This document shows positions 30,065 through 31,730 of a stretch of DNA of 31,730 nt, piece by piece. The stretch's first letter is position 1. The number at the start of each line of letters is the position of its first letter. The stretch comes from DASTCC01 sp035711465 (lineage in GTDB: Bacteria; Acidobacteriota; Vicinamibacteria; Vicinamibacterales; SCN-69-37): contig DASTCC010000103.1 in the NCBI GenBank assembly GCA_035711465.1, forward strand, positions 1-31,730, read 5' to 3'. The position numbers and the translations under genes are program-made. A model generated the notes under the pieces. It was not told the origin of the DNA, made no database searches, and saw only the letters and a program-made list of their open reading frames with translations.

Positions 30065-31642
30065 TCAGCGCGGCCGCGCCAGCGGCGGCGTGCTTGCCGG
30101 CGGGCGGCGGTGGCGAGTCGCCTGTTCGTAGGCGTAGGCGAGCTTGATCAACGTCGCCTCGTCCCACGCGCGGCCGAAGAACGTGATGCCGGCCGGCAGC
30201 GTGTTCTCGCGCGTGTAGCCCATCGGCACGTTGATCGCAGGGAAGCCCGACGTCGGCGAGTACACCTGACTGTTGTCGCCGTGCGGCGTCATCAGATCGC
30301 CGATCAGGCGCGGCGGGTTGCTCCAGGTCGGGTAGACGAACGCGTCCAGCTTCTGCTCGTCCATCGCCTTCGTGATCGCCGCGCCGAAGGCCTCGCGGTA
30401 CTCGCGCTCGGCCTGGCACGCGGCGCTGTCCGGACCCTGCGGATTGCTCTCCTGCGCGCTCTGCAGTCGCATCTGCACGGACGGGTGGAACCGCCGTCCC
30501 TTGACGATGTCGTCGAGCGACTTCACCGGCACGCGATCGCCGTGGCTCGCCAGCCATTGGTTGATGTCGTACTTGAAGCCCATGCACGGACCGCCACCGC
30601 CGCCACCGCCGCCGCGCCCGCGCTGGACGCGCTCGACCGGCGCCGGATCGACGATCGTCGCACCCGCCGCCTTGAGATCGTCGACCGCGCGCATGAACAC
30701 CTCGACGACTTCTTCGTCGGTCGTCTGCCGTTCGTACGCCGGCCGCAGGATGCCGATCCGCGCGCCTTTGAGGCCATCCGTCACGAGCGCCGTCTTGTAG
30801 TCGGGAATCGTGCGTCCGCGGCTGCGCGCCGTCACCGGGTCGGCGGGATCCTCGCCGACGATCACCTGGAACACGGCGACGGCGTCCTCGAGCGTGCGCG
30901 TCATCGGTCCGGCGACGTCGGCGAGCAGATTGAGGGGCACGACGCCGGCCCGGCTCGTCAGTCCCATCGTCGATCGGATGCCGGCGAGCGCCTGGTGAGC
31001 CGAGGGCCCGCGGATCGAGTTGCCCGTGTCGCTGCCGAGGCCGATCATGCCGAAGTTCGCCGCGACCGCCGCGGCCGTGCCGCCGCTCGAGCCGGCGGTC
31101 ACGCGGTTGAGTGCATAGGGATTGCGCGTGTAGCCGGGCAGGATCGAGCTCACCGTCTCGTACGGACTGAACGCCCACTCGGCCATGTTCGACTTGGCGA
31201 GCACGATCGCGCCGGCGTCCTTGATCCGGCGGACGAGAAACGCGTCCTTGTCCGACACGAAGCCTTCGAGCGCGAGCGATCCGGCCGCGCTCTGGAGCCC
31301 CACCGTCTCGAAGTTGTCCTTGACGATCGCCGGGATGCAGTGGAGCGGGCCGACCGGGCCTGACGACGCGAACCGCCGATCCATCTCGTCGGCTTCGTCG
31401 CCTGCGTTCGTGTTGACGACGACGATGGCGTTGATCGCGGCGCCTTGCTTGTCGTAGGTCTCGATCCGCCGCAGGTAGTGATCGACGAGCGCGCGGCAGG
31501 TGAGGCGCTTCGCCCGCATCTCGGCGTGGACCTGCGCGATCGTCGCTTCTTCGATCTGCAACGTCGTCTGTTGCGCGATGGGACGCGCCGCCGCGATCAG
31601 CGCCGTGAGAGCCGCCACTGCCACGCCGACAGGTCGTCGTCT
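30065..31642 (-). CDS. Secreted amidase-signature family hydrolase
   Basis: An enzyme of about 526 residues in the amidase signature family (AS, PF01425), which hydrolyses amides with a Ser-cisSer-Lys triad. A signal peptide occupies residues 1-25. Lys109 in AIVKDNFE, cis-Ser186 in AGSSGG and nucleophile Ser210 in DTGNSIRGPS are all present; Asn209 replaces the usual glycine of GGS. A poly-glycine tract (RGRGGGGGGGGP) near residue 340 is a low-complexity insertion in a surface loop. The substrate is unknown; exported members may act on peptides or amide-containing natural products. The GTG start (31645-31643) overlaps the upstream gene's TGA as GTGA, so the true coding span runs from 31645. 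Porin gene follows by 34 bases. Confidence 0.9.
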   Translation of the reverse strand, partial: RRRPVGVAVAALTALIAAARPIAQQTTLQIEEATIAQVHAEMRAKRLTCRALVDHYLRRIETYDKQGAAINAIVVVNTNAGDEADEMDRRFASSGPVGPLHCIPAIVKDNFETVGLQSAAGSLALEGFVSDKDAFLVRRIKDAGAIVLAKSNMAEWAFSPYETVSSILPGYTRNPYALNRVTAGSSGGTAAAVAANFGMIGLGSDTGNSIRGPSAHQALAGIRSTMGLTSRAGVVPLNLLADVAGPMTRTLEDAVAVFQVIVGEDPADPVTARSRGRTIPDYKTALVTDGLKGARIGILRPAYERQTTDEEVVEVFMRAVDDLKAAGATIVDPAPVERVQRGRGGGGGGGGPCMGFKYDINQWLASHGDRVPVKSLDDIVKGRRFHPSVQMRLQSAQESNPQGPDSAACQAEREYREAFGAAITKAMDEQKLDAFVYPTWSNPPRLIGDLMTPHGDNSQVYSPTSGFPAINVPMGYTRENTLPAGITFFGRAWDEATLIKLAYAYEQATRHRRPPASTPPLARPR

Positions 31643-31730
31643 CACGTCGTCATCCCGTTGCTGATCGGTGCTCCGCCGGCCTGCTTCATCAGCCGTGCGA
31701 GATACTCGCCCGTGCCCACCGGCCCGGTCA
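31642..31730 (-). CDS. C-terminal end of an unidentified gene
   Basis: The last 29 codons of a minus-strand gene entering from the right edge, ending in TGA (31644-31642). The visible residues (EYLARLMKQAGGAPISNG) are soluble in character and not enough to name a family. The stop overlaps the amidase GTG by four bases (GTGA), showing translational coupling and a shared operon. Confidence 0.6.
   Translation of the reverse strand, partial: TGPVGTGEYLARLMKQAGGAPISNGMTT

Overview
The window is about 31.7 kb of GC-rich bacterial chromosome with ordinary housekeeping and accessory genes, tightly packed on both strands. I see no rRNA, tRNA, CRISPR array, transposase, phage gene or gene-free stretch longer than 300 bases. 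Several traits fit Acidobacteriota, probably the Vicinamibacteria, though this is inference without a database match: a PadR regulator next to a large MacB/FtsX-type permease of the ADOP kind, a PEP-CTERM sorted protein, many secreted hydrolases and beta-propellers, and short sequence-simple repeats between genes.

Layout. 1-2367: two secreted-type minus-strand genes (a HExxH protein cut by the window edge and a serine beta-lactamase-like hydrolase). 2526-5837: a small plus-strand protein facing a PadR/ADOP permease pair. 5921-6557: a heptanucleotide repeat tract leading into a DUF2780 protein. 6752-10199: a PQQ-type sugar dehydrogenase and a multi-pass membrane protein resembling GT39 glycosyltransferases. 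10453-13776: two secreted beta-propeller proteins transcribed divergently from a 27-base gap. 13783-15874: FtsB-like protein, CutA and a Cys/Met-metabolism PLP enzyme. 15933-19071: a membrane SpoIIE-type phosphatase followed by a ribonuclease III carrying an extra N-terminal DUF2007-like domain. 19162-23622: histidine utilisation genes hutH and hutU, with an ATPase gene overlapping the end of hutU. 23675-25475: purA and a bacilliredoxin, convergent over a perfect 18-bp hairpin. 25523-28055: an intradiol-dioxygenase-fold protein without metal ligands, a HAD hydrolase, a small helical protein and a DMT-family exporter. 28263-28865: a PEP-CTERM protein behind a good sigma-54 promoter match. 28927-31730: an outer-membrane porin, a secreted amidase and the tail of another gene.

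How genes work together. hutH and hutU make urocanate from histidine and then imidazolonepropionate; hutI and later steps are not in the window. An ATPase whose Walker A lysine is arginine is translationally linked to hutU, and hutU has phenylalanine where the urocanase signature has its active-site cysteine, so this operon deserves attention. The phosphatase and RNase III form a second likely operon linking signalling and RNA metabolism. The PEP-CTERM gene appears to be a sigma-54 target, as proposed for other exosortase systems.

The strongest leads are the DUF2007-RNase III fusion, the altered hutU plus coupled ATPase, the sigma-54/PEP-CTERM promoter, the metal-less dioxygenase homologue, and the non-coding hairpins and repeats. 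No complete new defence or mobile system is evident.
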